From Microcystis panniformis FACHB-1757 (GTDB taxonomy: Bacteria > Cyanobacteriota > Cyanobacteriia > Cyanobacteriales > Microcystaceae): a DNA stretch of 64,000 nt. The stretch spans positions 4,402,001 through 4,466,000 of the forward strand of contig NZ_CP011339.1 in the NCBI RefSeq assembly GCF_001264245.1, in the 5' to 3' direction. The notes under the pieces are model-generated. The model saw nothing but the letters and a program-made list of their open reading frames with translations. It made no database searches and was not told the DNA's origin. The translations under genes were made by a program, and so were the position numbers. This document shows positions 43,237 through 53,494 of this stretch, one piece after another; position 1 is the stretch's first letter, and each line of letters opens with the position of its first letter.

Positions 43237-46200
43237 ATGAAACCTTCCAAATTAGCGATCGCTGGACTAAGTGGCTTCTTTAATCAACTGTTAACCAGTC
43301 AACAACTATCAGCTTTAATTTATCAAGGAAACTCCCTTGATTATTCTAACAAACCGATTAGTGATCATTCTTGGTCTATCTTATCAAAGATGTCTGATCA
43401 AGGGTTAAAAGATTGTACTTGTAAGATAGGAAAAAAAGTCGCTTTAATTACTGCTAATAATATTAGCAACAATCAAGAAACTGAGCTTAAAAATATTAGT
43501 TATCAATTGGAAAGATTATGGAATTGTTCCATTGTTCCCTTTCAATTAACCCAAGGATCTGATTCTTTATTAAAGTCTCTCGAATTAGCCCAAATTCTCT
43601 TAACCGCCAAAGAAGTTGATACAGTTATTATTAGTGCGCTTAATAGGAATTGTGAGTCTATTATTGGCGGAGCTTTAATCCTCAAAGATTATGAAACAAT
43701 CCCCAACAACAATAATACGCTTTTTTACGGGATTATTGATAGCTTTAGTAAAATAGTTAACCCCTTATCTTCTCCATCAGTTGCGATTAAACAAAGTTGT
43801 CAGCAAGCATTTAAAAATGCTAAGATTCACCCCTCAAATATTGGTTATTTAGCTGTTTCCTCAAGAGAGATAGATCAAGGGTTATTAGAAGCTTATTATG
43901 CTAATCATAATAACCTAACTTGTGCAGTTGGAACAGTCCAAGAGAATAATAATAACTTAGGGATAACTGAAGATTTAATTAGCTTAATTAAAACAGCACT
44001 TTGCTTAAAAAATCGTTATCTTCCTGCTTCCGCTCAACTGTTAACTTCTAATCTTACTCAAGAATGGCAAAATAGTTCTTTTTATCTACCTGATGTATCA
44101 CTTCCTTGGTTTCTTGAAAAAGGACAAGAAAAACGCTATGCTGCGCTTAATTTAGTCAATCAAAATAATACTTATAGTCATTTAATTTTATCGGAAGCAA
44201 CTCCTCAAAGTACACCCAATAATGGCTATTTACCCTATGCACCATTTTATCTATTTCCCCTCGCTGGAAATGATAGTTCATCTTTACAAAGTCAGCTTGA
44301 TAACTTAACCCATAGTATTGAAAACAGTTTCTCCTTACCCCATCTTGCCAAAGAGAATTTTATTCAGTTTCAACAGAATTCTCAGTCTCCTTATGTTGTA
44401 GCAATTGTTGGGAATAACAAAGAAGCTTTGCAAAAGGAAATTAAACAGGCTAAAAAAGGAATTGATAAAGCCTTTCATACAGGAAAGCCGTGGAAAAGTC
44501 CCCAAGGAAGTTATTTTACCCCTAAACGGTTAGGAAAAGTGGGTAAAGTCGCTTTTGTTTATCCTGGTGCGTTTAACTCCTATTTAGGAATGGGAAGAAA
44601 TCTTTTTCAATTATTCCCTAAATTATGGGAGAGAGCAGAGAGTTTAATTAGTGATCCTGCTACCTTTTTTCAAGCAAACTCTCTTTATCCTCGCCGTCAA
44701 TCTCCCCTTTCTAAACAAGACTTAGAAACCCTAGAAACTCAATTCATTGCTAACCCTTTATCTCTCTTAGAAACGGGAACGGGTTTTGCGGTTTTATTCA
44801 CCGAAATTATGCAGAAATATTTTAAAATTAAACCTGATGCTGCCTTCGGTTATAGCATGGGAGAAAGTACCATGATGTATTCATTAGGAGTCTGGCCAAA
44901 TGCGGATCAAGGAAGTCGATTTGTTCATTCTTCTCCCCTATTTAAAACCCGTTTAATGGGAGCTAAACAAGCCGTTGCAGAATCTTGGGGTCAACCGATA
45001 GATGAAAATTCATGGAGTAGTTATGTTTTAATGGCTACAGCTGAAGCAGTTCAAGAATGTTTAAAAACAGAAAGTAAGGTTTATTTAACCCATATTAATA
45101 CCCCTCAAGAAGTTGCGATCGCAGGAGATTCTCAAGGTTGTTTACGGGTGATTGAAAAATTACAATGTGATCGGTTTCGTTCGCCTTCTGATATGGTTTT
45201 ACATTGTGAAGTTATGCAATCAGAATACAATGAGTTTCTTAAGCTAAATACGGTGACAATAGGAACACCACCTGATACTATTTTTTATTCCTCTTCTCAT
45301 TATGATTCTCTGGCCTTAGAACAAGAGAAAATTGGTGAGCATTTAAGTCAAGGAATGTGTCAAATGTTAGATTTTCCTCGCTTAATTGAACGCACTTATC
45401 AAGACGGGGTGAAAATTTTTCTAGAATTAGGATCAGGAGGAAGTTGTTCTCGTTGGATATCGGAAACTCTTGGTCAAAAAGAGCATCTTGCATTGTGTAT
45501 TAATCGTCGAGGTGCTGATGATTTAGCGACCATTATTAAGATGTTAGCACAATTAGTCAGTCATGGGGTAGAACTAGACTTATCCCCTCTTTATTTAACA
45601 GATGAAGCAGAAACCTTAGAGGCGATTTTTAAGACAGTGTTAACCACAGCACCCAAAGCTAATATTGAACCCCAAACCGATCAACAAAATTCAATTATTC
45701 GAGAAAATACTGCTTCTCAAAAAGTCGCTGCTTTAGTCGCTTCTTCTACTCAAACTCTTTCACAAGTTCCAACCATTTCTACAGTTGATCATTTAAGAAC
45801 AAGCGTTATTTCTTCTCATCCTAAAACCGTTAGACCTTGTTTATTTGATCAACCTGAGATCCTCGAATTTATTGAAGGTAAAGTCTCTAAGGTTTTTGGT
45901 CAAGAATATGAACCCATTGATCATTATACCCAACGAGTCAGAATGCCGTCTCCTCCCTTTTTGTTCGTCAGTCGGGTGACTCAATTAGAAGGAAAATTAG
46001 GTGATTATAAATCAGGTTTCATCGAAACAGAATATGATGTACCAGAAGATGCTTGGTATGCAGTAGATGGTCAATTAACGGTAGGAATTTGTAAAGAAGC
46101 CGGCCACGGACTCCTGATGCTATTAAGTTATATCGGGACAGATTTTGAAAATCAAGGAAAACGCTCTTTCCGTTTATTAGATTTATCTGCAACCTTCTTA

Positions 46201-48240
46201 TTTGAACAACCTGAAAATGTTAAGTTGTTACGGTGTCGAGTTAAGATCACCTCTTCGGTTAAAACTGATGATAGCTTATTAATTTTCTTCCAAGGAGAGG
46301 TGTTAATTGGGGATCAAGTTTGGATGAAACTTCATGACGGTTGTGCTGGACTCTTTTCTGATGAAGAATTAGAAAAAGGACAGGGAATTGTGCTAAAAGA
46401 GGCTGAAGAAAAAGAAAGAAACTTGATTAAAAGACAACAGTTTACTCCTCTTTTAACTTGTTCTAAGTCATTCTTTAAAAAAGAAGAACTTCTTAATCTA
46501 AGTCAAGGCAATATTGAGGCTTGTTTAGGGAAAAACTATCAACAAAATGGCTTAAATTCTTCCCTCAGATTACCCCCAGAAAAACTCTTAATGTTAGAGA
46601 AAGTGATGATGGTAAATCCTCAAGGAGGAATAGCTGGACTAGGGTTAGCAGTGGGAGCAAAACAGATCACTCCTGAGGACTGGTATTATTCTTGTCATTT
46701 TAAAAATGACCCCACTTTACCGGGGAATTTAATGATTGAAGGAAGTATCCAACTGGTGCAATTTTATTGTTTATGGTTAGGGTTACAAACTCACAGGAAA
46801 GATGCTCGTTTTCAGGTGATTCCTAATCAAACCCAAGCAGCCCGTTTTCGGGGACAAGTGACTCCCCAACATGGAACTTTAATGTATCAAATGGAGGTGT
46901 TAGAAATTGGACTTTCTCCTCAACCTTATCTTCTGGCTAATGTGGATGTTATTTTTGGCGGAAAAACCATTGCTACTATTAAAAATATTGGTGTTCAACT
47001 GGTAGAAAAAACAGACACCATTCCCAGTATTTTCCCACCCATTGAGTCAGGAACATTCCCCCATATTTCCCAATTATCAAAACAGTCATCGGTTTTATTT
47101 AATGAAAACCAATTAAAAACCTTTGCTAAAGGATCAGTGGCTGCCTGTTTGGGATCAGAATTTGACATTTATGAAAATCGTCAATCGGTTCGTTTACCTA
47201 ACGGGGAGTTTCAGTTAGTCAGTCGGGTATTAGACATCGAAGGTAAACGTCATGAATTGCAAAAACCATCGGAAATTATTACCGAATTTGATGTCAAAGA
47301 AAATGCTTGGTTTTATAAACATAATGCCTATCCCACTTTGCCCTACTGTACTTATATTGAAATTGCCGGTCAACCTTGTATTTTCTTAGGGGTTTATATG
47401 GGAGCAACTTTATTATTCCCAGAAGATGATCTTCATTTTCGTAATTTGGATGGACAGGGAACAATTCTCAAAGAAATTGACCTCCGTAATAAAACCATTA
47501 CGGATAAAGTTCGTCTCCTTTCTACCACCGCTATTCAAGGGGCAATTATTCAAAAGTTTGAGTTTGAGTTATCTTGTGAAGGTGAGCCTTTTTATCGGGG
47601 AAATATGGTCTTTGGAGACTTTAGCACAGCCGTGTTAGCGAATCAAGTGGGACTTGATGGTGGAAAACGTCTTAAACCTTGGTATCAACTGAATAATTTA
47701 TCCGATTTAACCCTACAGGAAATTAATTTACAAGATTCCTTAACTCACCAAAACTTCTATTCAGTAAATCCTGAAAAACCCCACTATCGTCTTTCTCAAA
47801 ATTATCTTGATTTTATCGAAAAAGTTTTCCTAATTGAAGATGGGGGTAAGTATCAAAAAGGATATATTTATGCCAGCCAATCAATTACTCCCGAAGATTG
47901 GTATTTTCCCTTCCATTTCTATCAAGATTCCGTGATGCCTGGTGCCTTAGGCGTTGAGTCTATTCTTCAAGCTATGCAAACTTATGCGCTGCAATTAGAC
48001 TTAGGCAAATCTTTCAAAAATCCTCGCTTTGGTCAAGCCATTAATCATCAAATCACCTGGAAATATCGAGGACAAATTACACCCGAAAATCGTTTAATGT
48101 CTTTAGAAGTGCATATTTCCGATATTCGAGTCGAAGATGATGTAATCACAATTATCGGAGATGCCAGTCTTTGGAAAGAAGACTTAAGAATTTACGAAAT
48201 TAAAGACATCGCCCTGTGTCTATTAGACAGTGAAGAGTGA
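43237..48240 (+). CDS. PfaC/HglC-like megaprotein: degenerate KS, AT, and double hot-dog dehydratases
   Basis: 1667 residues after an AGGAGAT site. Residues 1-330 have a thiolase-like fold but no Cys-His-His (the Cys position region reads 'GSDSLLKSLELAQ'), so it is a chain-length-factor-like or dead KS. AT near 440-830 has 'GYSMGES' with Ser540. From 865 on, two FabA-type double hot-dog dehydratases: 'RMPSPPFLFVSRV' with 'CHFKNDPTLPGNLMIEG', and 'RLPNGEFQLVSRV' with 'FHFYQDSVMPGALGVES'. This is the PfaC order, KS/CLF-AT-DH-DH. It would dehydrate (and perhaps isomerise) the growing chain with the other Pfa-like subunits. No ACP is present. Confidence 0.9.
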   Translation: MKPSKLAIAGLSGFFNQLLTSQQLSALIYQGNSLDYSNKPISDHSWSILSKMSDQGLKDCTCKIGKKVALITANNISNNQETELKNISYQLERLWNCSIVPFQLTQGSDSLLKSLELAQILLTAKEVDTVIISALNRNCESIIGGALILKDYETIPNNNNTLFYGIIDSFSKIVNPLSSPSVAIKQSCQQAFKNAKIHPSNIGYLAVSSREIDQGLLEAYYANHNNLTCAVGTVQENNNNLGITEDLISLIKTALCLKNRYLPASAQLLTSNLTQEWQNSSFYLPDVSLPWFLEKGQEKRYAALNLVNQNNTYSHLILSEATPQSTPNNGYLPYAPFYLFPLAGNDSSSLQSQLDNLTHSIENSFSLPHLAKENFIQFQQNSQSPYVVAIVGNNKEALQKEIKQAKKGIDKAFHTGKPWKSPQGSYFTPKRLGKVGKVAFVYPGAFNSYLGMGRNLFQLFPKLWERAESLISDPATFFQANSLYPRRQSPLSKQDLETLETQFIANPLSLLETGTGFAVLFTEIMQKYFKIKPDAAFGYSMGESTMMYSLGVWPNADQGSRFVHSSPLFKTRLMGAKQAVAESWGQPIDENSWSSYVLMATAEAVQECLKTESKVYLTHINTPQEVAIAGDSQGCLRVIEKLQCDRFRSPSDMVLHCEVMQSEYNEFLKLNTVTIGTPPDTIFYSSSHYDSLALEQEKIGEHLSQGMCQMLDFPRLIERTYQDGVKIFLELGSGGSCSRWISETLGQKEHLALCINRRGADDLATIIKMLAQLVSHGVELDLSPLYLTDEAETLEAIFKTVLTTAPKANIEPQTDQQNSIIRENTASQKVAALVASSTQTLSQVPTISTVDHLRTSVISSHPKTVRPCLFDQPEILEFIEGKVSKVFGQEYEPIDHYTQRVRMPSPPFLFVSRVTQLEGKLGDYKSGFIETEYDVPEDAWYAVDGQLTVGICKEAGHGLLMLLSYIGTDFENQGKRSFRLLDLSATFLFEQPENVKLLRCRVKITSSVKTDDSLLIFFQGEVLIGDQVWMKLHDGCAGLFSDEELEKGQGIVLKEAEEKERNLIKRQQFTPLLTCSKSFFKKEELLNLSQGNIEACLGKNYQQNGLNSSLRLPPEKLLMLEKVMMVNPQGGIAGLGLAVGAKQITPEDWYYSCHFKNDPTLPGNLMIEGSIQLVQFYCLWLGLQTHRKDARFQVIPNQTQAARFRGQVTPQHGTLMYQMEVLEIGLSPQPYLLANVDVIFGGKTIATIKNIGVQLVEKTDTIPSIFPPIESGTFPHISQLSKQSSVLFNENQLKTFAKGSVAACLGSEFDIYENRQSVRLPNGEFQLVSRVLDIEGKRHELQKPSEIITEFDVKENAWFYKHNAYPTLPYCTYIEIAGQPCIFLGVYMGATLLFPEDDLHFRNLDGQGTILKEIDLRNKTITDKVRLLSTTAIQGAIIQKFEFELSCEGEPFYRGNMVFGDFSTAVLANQVGLDGGKRLKPWYQLNNLSDLTLQEINLQDSLTHQNFYSVNPEKPHYRLSQNYLDFIEKVFLIEDGGKYQKGYIYASQSITPEDWYFPFHFYQDSVMPGALGVESILQAMQTYALQLDLGKSFKNPRFGQAINHQITWKYRGQITPENRLMSLEVHISDIRVEDDVITIIGDASLWKEDLRIYEIKDIALCLLDSEE

Positions 48241-48385
48241 ACAGTTAACAGAGACCAGTGTATCTCGACTACTCGGTTAGTGCATTAACCATCGAATTGG
48301 GATAACCCCAGTTACCAGTGAATAGTAAACACCCATCTTTCTTTTCCGTCAGTTTAAAGTCAACAACAATGGAGAAATAAACCCC

Positions 48386-49960
48386 ATGTTAACTAGCCAT
48401 AACCCTCTTACTAGCTCCCCTAAACCATCTATCTCCTTTGATAGTGAAGGAATTCGAGAAAAATTAGCCAATTTAGAGCAGCCTTGTTATGTATATGTCA
48501 AAAATAACCAGATAGGACTTTCTCACGAACCTAATGCTGATATACTGCCCCGTAGCATGATTAATGCCCTATCACCCCAACAATTAGGCGATCGCGCTTT
48601 TTGTGACTTTCATGGTTTAGACTATGCTTATGGGGCGGGTGCAATGGCCGGGGGTATCGCTTCCGAAGATTTGGTGATTTCTCTGGGAAAAGCGGGATTT
48701 TTAGCCAGTTTTGGGGCAGCCGGGTTAGTTCCCCAACGGGTTGAAAAAGCCATTCACACCATTCAAGAAGCTTTACCCAATGGACGATATGCCTTCAATT
48801 TAATCCATAGCCCCTCAGAGGAAGCCCTAGAACGGGGTTCAGTGGAACTTTACCTCAAATATGGGGTAAGAACTGTTGAAGCCTCTGCTTACCTGGATTT
48901 AACCCCCCATATTGTCCGTTACCGAGCATCAGGATTACATCTAAATTCTCAAGGCGATATTGAAACCCAAAATAAGATCATTGCCAAAATTTCTCGGACC
49001 GAAGTTGCTCAGAAATTCTTAAAACCTGCTCCCCCTAAACTGCTGAAAGCTTTAGTTGAACAGGGACAAATTACAGCCTTACAAGCAACTTTAGCTGAAA
49101 AAGTTCCTTTAGCCGATGATATAACCGTTGAAGCTGACTCTGGTGGTCACACAGATAATCGTTCTTTGGTTTGCCTTCTCCCTTCTATTATTGCCTTACG
49201 CAATGAGATTCAACAGCAATATCAGTATGAGCGTTCTATTAGAGTGGGGGCTGCTGGTGGGATTAGTACTCCAGAATCAGCCTTAGCGGCCTTTATGATG
49301 GGAGCGAGTTACATTATCACAGGTTCGGTGAATCATGCTTGTATTGAAGCGGGAACATCTGAACATACCAAACAATTACTTGCCCAAGCAGCAATGGCCG
49401 ATGTGGTAATGGCCCCTTGTGCTGATATGTTTGAAATGGGGGTGAAAGTTCAACTCTTAAAACGGGGAAGTTTATTCCCCATGCGCGCGCAAAAATTATA
49501 TGATTTGTATCAAACTTATGAGGGAATTGATGCCATTCCGACCGAGGTTCGTCAAACCATAGAAAAGCAAATTTTCCAAAAACCATTAGAGGCCGTTTGG
49601 CAAGAAACCCTTGCTTATTTTCAAGAGCGAGATCCCGAACAAATTGAACGAGCAAATAATAATCCTAAACGGAAAATGGCTTTAATTTTTCGCTGGTATT
49701 TAGGGCTTTCTTCTCGTTGGGCAACCAGTGGACAGCCACAACGAACAATGGATTATCAAATTTGGTGTGGTCCGGCGATGGGTTCATTTAACGATTGGGT
49801 TCGAGGAACTTATTTAGAATTTTCCGAAAATCGTCAAGTGGTGGATGTAGCAACTCATATCATGCGCGGTGCAGCTTATCTCTATCGTCTGCAAAGTCTG
49901 AAGTTACAGGGGGTTAATCTTCCGTCTCCCTATCATTTTTATCGACCCACGCCTCTTTAA
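48386..49960 (+). CDS. PfaD-like FMN enoyl reductase
   Basis: 524 residues. A TIM-barrel flavoprotein of the nitronate-monooxygenase-like group, as in PfaD: 'GAGAMAGGIASEDLVISLGKAGF', 'LPNGRYAFNLIHSP', 'VRTVEASAYLDLTP', 'ADDITVEADSGGHTDNR', 'RVGAAGGISTPESALAAFMMGA' and 'CADMFEMGVKVQLLKRGS'. These are FMN/phosphate-binding and active-site stretches. In PUFA synthases PfaD is the trans-acting enoyl reductase that saturates the 2-enoyl chain. Its presence, with the dehydratases, says the pathway makes at least partly reduced lipid chains. The gap from the PfaC-like gene is 145 bases. Confidence 0.93.
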   Translation: MLTSHNPLTSSPKPSISFDSEGIREKLANLEQPCYVYVKNNQIGLSHEPNADILPRSMINALSPQQLGDRAFCDFHGLDYAYGAGAMAGGIASEDLVISLGKAGFLASFGAAGLVPQRVEKAIHTIQEALPNGRYAFNLIHSPSEEALERGSVELYLKYGVRTVEASAYLDLTPHIVRYRASGLHLNSQGDIETQNKIIAKISRTEVAQKFLKPAPPKLLKALVEQGQITALQATLAEKVPLADDITVEADSGGHTDNRSLVCLLPSIIALRNEIQQQYQYERSIRVGAAGGISTPESALAAFMMGASYIITGSVNHACIEAGTSEHTKQLLAQAAMADVVMAPCADMFEMGVKVQLLKRGSLFPMRAQKLYDLYQTYEGIDAIPTEVRQTIEKQIFQKPLEAVWQETLAYFQERDPEQIERANNNPKRKMALIFRWYLGLSSRWATSGQPQRTMDYQIWCGPAMGSFNDWVRGTYLEFSENRQVVDVATHIMRGAAYLYRLQSLKLQGVNLPSPYHFYRPTPL

Positions 49961-49995
49961 AAACCCCCTTATGAACCTTGTGCTGGAATTTTCCC

Positions 49996-51168
49996 ATGAT
50001 GACTAAAAATGCCAATTCTCCCTTTTCTGTTGGACTTCCCGCCCTTTATTTAGTGGCCTTTTTATCGGGAATTTCCCTAGGGTTATTTAACCCCTTTGTT
50101 TCTACCCTTATGAAAGAAAAGGGTTACGACAATATTGTTATTGGGGCAAATTCTACTCTTTACTTTTTTGTCATTGCCGCAGGAACACCAATTGTGGCTA
50201 GTATTCTTCGCCAAATTGGATTAAGAAAAACCATGATGTTAGGATTCCTTTTAATGGGAATAACTGCACCTCTATTTGCCTTTACTACTCAATTATCTCT
50301 TTGGTTTATCATTCGTGGCGTTATGGGTTTGGCCTGTTGTTTATATCTGATTTCTGGACAAACCGCTATTAACTATTTTTGTAATGATCAAAATCGAGCC
50401 ATGGTTAATGGTTTAGATGCTTTAGCTTTTAGCTTAGGTTTTGGTATCGGTCCGATTATGGGAGCAGTCGCCTATAATCTTTCTCCTAAGATCACTTTTT
50501 TATTAGGAAGTGGCTTGATTTTAAGTGGAATTGTTGTTGTCTTTTTTGGATTACCAGAGAAAACGGTTAAGTTTCAAAAGCCCAATTTTAGCATTATTCA
50601 AAAGCTCAAACTTCCCCTACAAGGAGCTTTTGCTTATGGCTTCAGTGTTGCCACCTTAGTTTCTCTTTATCCACTTTTTTTACTCGAACAAAACTATGGT
50701 ATTGAGCGCATGGGTTTAATCTTTGGCTTGTTTATTTTAGGCGGATTAATTTCAACCGTTCCTATTACTCATTTAGCCGATAAGATGGGTAAAGTTAAGG
50801 TTTTAGTCGGTAGTGTAATTATTGTAATTGTTTCAGTTTTTGGCTTATCTTTAATCGAAAATCCCATGATTACCCCCTTTTTAGCTTTTGTCTCTGGGGT
50901 AGGAATGAGTCCCATTTTTCCCTTATCATTAGCCCTGATTGGTTCTACCGTTACCCTTAATGAATTATCCTCTGGGAGTGCTGTCTTTACCTCAATTTAT
51001 AGTGCAGGTTGTACCGCCGGTCCCATTCTATCAGCTATTGTCATGACCATGATGGGAACTCGGTATATCTTCTCATTAATGTTAGTCATTTTTGTCTTAT
51101 TTTTGCTGAGTTTAAGTCAGTCCCAAAAGTCCCATTCTGACTATCAACATTCTTCGGAGAATAGTTAG
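49996..51168 (+). CDS. MFS exporter
   Basis: About 390 residues, 12 predicted membrane segments, with typical MFS motifs: 'FLSGISLGLFNPFVSTLM', 'LADKMGKVKVL' between TM domains and 'GLDALAFSLGFGIGPIMGA'. ATG 49996 or 49999; a TTG at 49978 is not needed. Lying between the enoyl reductase and the oxidase with short gaps, it is a candidate exporter of the pathway product. The family is broad, so the substrate is inferred from position only. Confidence 0.88.
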   Translation: MMTKNANSPFSVGLPALYLVAFLSGISLGLFNPFVSTLMKEKGYDNIVIGANSTLYFFVIAAGTPIVASILRQIGLRKTMMLGFLLMGITAPLFAFTTQLSLWFIIRGVMGLACCLYLISGQTAINYFCNDQNRAMVNGLDALAFSLGFGIGPIMGAVAYNLSPKITFLLGSGLILSGIVVVFFGLPEKTVKFQKPNFSIIQKLKLPLQGAFAYGFSVATLVSLYPLFLLEQNYGIERMGLIFGLFILGGLISTVPITHLADKMGKVKVLVGSVIIVIVSVFGLSLIENPMITPFLAFVSGVGMSPIFPLSLALIGSTVTLNELSSGSAVFTSIYSAGCTAGPILSAIVMTMMGTRYIFSLMLVIFVLFLLSLSQSQKSHSDYQHSSENS

Positions 51169-51232
51169 GAAAGTTTCTTGAATTTTAACTACACTAATTA
51201 ACCCCATTCACAATTTATTCAAGGACAAAATC

Positions 51233-52509
51233 ATGGAAAAATTAGCAATCATTGGTTCGGGTATTTCTGGCTCTCCCATCGCCTATTATCTTCAAGATCA
51301 ATATGAGGTTGATGTCTATGAAAAAAGTAGTCGTGTCGGCGGTCATGCTCACACCTTAGATTTGGATGAGGATGGTCAACGGATTTCTTTTGATACGGCT
51401 TTTGTGGTTTGTAATAAACCTAATTATCCCAACTTGATGAAATTTTTTGCTGATTTAGGAGCAGAGACTCAAGATCATTTAGGCGGATTTAATTTTTATA
51501 ATTTGGATACTGGAATGCAGTTTAATTCCCTAGATCTAGAACTGCCGATGGAAGAATTCGCTCGTCAGCAACCTTCAGAATTAGTCGCTTGTTATCAAGA
51601 AGCTAAACGTTTTTTCTCAGAAGCACGGGCTGATTTTTGGGAAGGAAAAACGAGAATTTCTATGCAAGAATATCTAGATAAAAATAACTATAGCCAAGCC
51701 TTTCGAGATAACTTTGTCATGCTAATGGGGTCAGCCGTTTGGTCAATTCCTACTGATTTATTAATGGAGTTTCCCGCTTCAACTTTTATCAGCTTTTTTA
51801 TGACTCATGACCAAGGCGGTTTAGGGGGAAAAACGGTCGAATGGCAAACCGTTAAAGGGGGAAGCAGTCGTTATGTTGAAAGGGTCAAAGATGCTTTAAA
51901 GAAACCCATTCGCACTGAGCAAGAAGTGATTTCCGTTAAAAAAAGAGAAGACGGAAAAGTAACGATAAAAACGACCACAGATGAAGAAGTTTATGATAAG
52001 GTGGTTATGGCTACTCACGCTGATCAAGCGTTAGGAATACTTGCTGAACCAACTGAATTAGAACAAAACATACTAGGCTGTTTTAAGTATAATGAAACCG
52101 CCGTAACTGTTCACACTGATCCAGTTATTATGAACCCCGATCGCAGTAAATGGCAATCCTGGAATTATGGGCAAGTAACTAAAGAAGGAAAGCTTTATAC
52201 TTATGTGACTTATTATGCCAATAAAGTACATAATTTTACCGCCAAGAAAGATTATTTTGTTTCCTTAGATACCCCCCCATCGCCATTGATGAAGATAAAA
52301 TTATCCGCATTCTTAAGTATCGACATCCAGCTTATGACATGAATACTCTAGAGGCGCAAAAACAAATTTATCAACTCAATGAAACTGGCCCTATTTACTT
52401 CTCAGGGACATATTTCCACATCAAAAAACGAGGCATTGATTCCTATGGCTTTCATGAAAGTGGCATCGGTTGTGCGGTTGAATTAGTTGAACATTTGAAA
52501 AAAGGATAA
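51233..52509 (+). pseudogene. COG2907-type FAD amine-oxidase-like protein with one frameshift
   Basis: The first 346 codons encode an FAD/NAD-binding protein: 'KLAIIGSGISGSPIAYYLQD' with GxGxxG, 'VDVYEKSSRVGGHAHTLDLDEDG', 'FDTAFVVCNKPNYPNLMKFF', 'MGSAVWSIPTDLLMEFPASTF' and 'WQTVKGGSSRYV'. At 52272-52278 a run of seven C's breaks the frame; adding one C joins it to 'IAIDEDKIIRILKYRHPAYD' and on to VELVEHLKKG, ending at 52509 (about 425 residues, the normal length). The missing C-terminal includes 'GPIYFSGTYFHIKKRGIDSYGFHESGIGCA', the FAD-contacting end. As written it is non-functional or mis-sequenced. The family is often next to lipid-modifying enzymes. Confidence 0.87.
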
Positions 52510-52708
52510 TGTTTGGCAAAATACAGAATCAATAATCAGCAACTATACTCAAGTATTTTTCTTGACTCTTTTGAGTAAATTTAACTACAGCTAACTGTTA
52601 GTTTCTTAAAAGAAGTTGAAAAATTCTGCTCTTTGCTGAAACCTCCTTTAGGATAGAGAAAACATTCTTGACTACAAACTCTAAAAAATTGACACAGGAG
52701 ATTTAACA

Positions 52709-53473
52709 ATGAACTCAAAACATCTAGCAACTCTATTAGGATTAACCTCTGTAATCGCTCTTAATCCTGTTCTTCCCGTTAAAGCTGAACCCGTTATTTA
52801 TATTGAAACAGGGGGGAAAGACAGTCTTCACTTTGATCCTAATGTACTAGCCGTGTTGGAAAGTATTGGTTTATCTTTGGCATCGGTTGAGAATACTGAT
52901 ACTCCCGCACAGGGATATGATTATGCTTTTGATATTCTTCCTCCAAGTTATGACCCTAATATAAGAGGAACGGATTGGGTATTTAGTTACGATGGAGAAA
53001 CAGATAATTATGAGGCGATTAGTGGAACAACTGAATTGACTGGAAGTGTCTTTTTCAACGTTGATCAAACTAAACTTAATCTTCCTCCTGTGTTCGAGAT
53101 CGGGGATTTTTCTGCCTTCTTTGAAGTTAATACCGATCCCAATATTCCTGAGCCTTACTTTGTTTTTGTGAGAGATACAGCCAACACAGGTCTTCCAGTT
53201 TTTAGCACCGTAGCACCCGGCTTACCTAATGTTGATTTGGTCAATAATACTTGGATTCTAGAACCTTTAGGAATTCTTTTAACGAAAGAGTTTAGTGATT
53301 ATTTAATAGCAGCAGGAGCAACACAATCGGTTGAAGGATTACAAGTTGCTGTAGCCAGAGGAGATCGTACTTTTATTCCTTTTGCTACTTCTGTTCCCGA
53401 ACCTACGAATCTTGTAGGAATTTTTTCGATTGCTGGCTTAGGGTTAATTATGAAGCTCAAAAAGTCGGTTTAG
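52709..53473 (+). CDS. PEP-CTERM exported protein
   Basis: 254 residues. AGGAGA is 12 bases upstream. Signal peptide MNSKHLATLLGLTSVIALNP with cleavage near VKA-E, a beta-rich exported domain, then 'SVPEPTNLVGIFSIAGLGLIM' and KLKKSV, the PEP motif, hydrophobic helix and basic end. It is sorted by exosortase and probably surface or matrix exposed. It is not similar to the paralogues at 16651 and 53822. It may end the cluster or be independent. Confidence 0.87.
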   Translation: MNSKHLATLLGLTSVIALNPVLPVKAEPVIYIETGGKDSLHFDPNVLAVLESIGLSLASVENTDTPAQGYDYAFDILPPSYDPNIRGTDWVFSYDGETDNYEAISGTTELTGSVFFNVDQTKLNLPPVFEIGDFSAFFEVNTDPNIPEPYFVFVRDTANTGLPVFSTVAPGLPNVDLVNNTWILEPLGILLTKEFSDYLIAAGATQSVEGLQVAVARGDRTFIPFATSVPEPTNLVGIFSIAGLGLIMKLKKSV

Positions 53474-53494
53474 TTAACCTCTGCATAACTAGAG

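Noticed and set aside
36666..49960. Calling this a heterocyst glycolipid locus
   Set aside because: Subunits resemble Hgl and Pfa proteins, but the adjoining halogenase, serine NRPS and modular PKS and the Microcystis-like setting argue for a separate secondary-metabolite pathway.
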